Source: JADLGF01 sp020849415
GTDB taxonomy: Bacteria; Chloroflexota; Chloroflexia; Thermomicrobiales; UBA6265
Reading direction: 5' to 3'
Length of the DNA stretch: 21,529 nucleotides
Assembly (NCBI GenBank): GCA_033812595.1
Contig: JAPXTJ010000052.1
Location: 1-21,529, forward strand
This document shows, piece after piece, positions 21,405-21,529 of this stretch (position 1 is the first letter of the stretch; each line of letters starts with the position of its first letter). A program made the position numbers and the translations under genes. The notes below the pieces were generated by a model that saw only the letters and a list, made by a program, of their open reading frames with translations, was not told the DNA's origin and did no database searches.

Positions 21405-21529
21405 GAGCCTGTCTCATAACAAGCGGTGACTGACGAGATGTGGGTTAATTTCGGGAAACGTTCGTCGTTGACCCGGAGTGCCCGCGATGCCAACCCGCCG
21501 GTATGACCGCAGCCAGGCCTTCCTGATTC
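21405..21529 (+). mobile_element. Left end of an insertion sequence (DDE transposase type, possibly IS5-like)
   Basis: GAGCCTGTCTCATAAC at 21405-21420 resembles the terminal inverted repeats of IS5-family elements, as far as I recall them. It is preceded by TTA, a target typical of parts of that family. About 80 bases further a transposase-like frame begins. The right end, the target duplication and most of the transposase lie beyond the window, so the family is tentative. Confidence 0.55.
21487..21529 (+). CDS. Transposase N-terminus (partial)
   Basis: Fourteen codons are visible, MPTRRYDRSQAFLI, cut by the window end. CGGAG (21474-21478) lies eight bases before the ATG. The MP-x-RRYD start is common in IS5/IS4-group transposases, and the position inside a putative terminal repeat supports the call. 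No catalytic DDE residue can be seen. Confidence 0.5.
   Translation, partial: MPTRRYDRSQAFLI

Overview
The window is GC-rich, gene-dense bacterial chromosome and reads most like a Chloroflexota genome of the Thermomicrobia / Thermomicrobiales kind. The clues are a twin-arginine signal peptide that ends in the AFAQDATPA style common in that group, a group-1/2 sigma-70 factor without region 1.1, GTG starts, some starts with no Shine-Dalgarno (possible leaderless mRNAs), and the general gene mix. This placement is inference; no rRNA or tRNA gene is present to settle it.

Layout. 1-2120 (minus): an extracellular solute-binding protein (family 5) with a near-consensus promoter, followed by the truncated start of an alpha/beta-hydrolase. 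2412-5114 (plus): a Gfo/Idh/MocA oxidoreductase, a D-2-hydroxyacid dehydrogenase and a DEDDh exonuclease, closely spaced and probably co-transcribed. 5249-6348 (minus): two small, highly charged helical proteins, one built from eleven tandem 11-residue units like LEA group 3 proteins, with a perfect 16-bp terminator between them. 6615-8711 (plus): a large rubredoxin / GltD-like flavoprotein / double [4Fe-4S] ferredoxin fusion ending in a good terminator. 8790-9644: a NodB-type polysaccharide deacetylase.

9645-9919 is an unusually structured intergenic region (hairpins, a 44-bp composite palindrome, a strong promoter with a palindrome at the start site) in front of an A-type Fe-S carrier (9920-10282). 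The primary-type sigma factor rpoD follows at 10616-11626 behind its own strong promoter and a long leader. After rpoD, 11644-11761 folds into four consecutive hairpins with no convincing gene and then a terminator; it resembles the 3' part of an IS200/IS605 omega RNA, but this is unproven. Next come an MFS exporter, a translationally coupled minus-strand pair (zinc-ribbon/SH3 membrane protein plus a 74-aa protein) divergent from a second zinc-ribbon membrane protein, gamma-glutamyltransferase (minus), an ABC ATPase/permease pair, a 76-aa zinc-ribbon protein, a ThDP-dependent acetolactate-synthase-like enzyme and a class I methyltransferase whose C-terminus is encoded by a 7-bp tandem repeat. 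The window ends inside an insertion sequence (terminal repeat near 21405, transposase start at 21487).

Most genes are housekeeping or general metabolism. No defence system, CRISPR array or secondary-metabolite cluster is visible. The strongest candidates for something undescribed are the structured RNA downstream of rpoD, the regulatory architecture upstream of the Fe-S carrier gene, and the 11-mer repeat protein pair.
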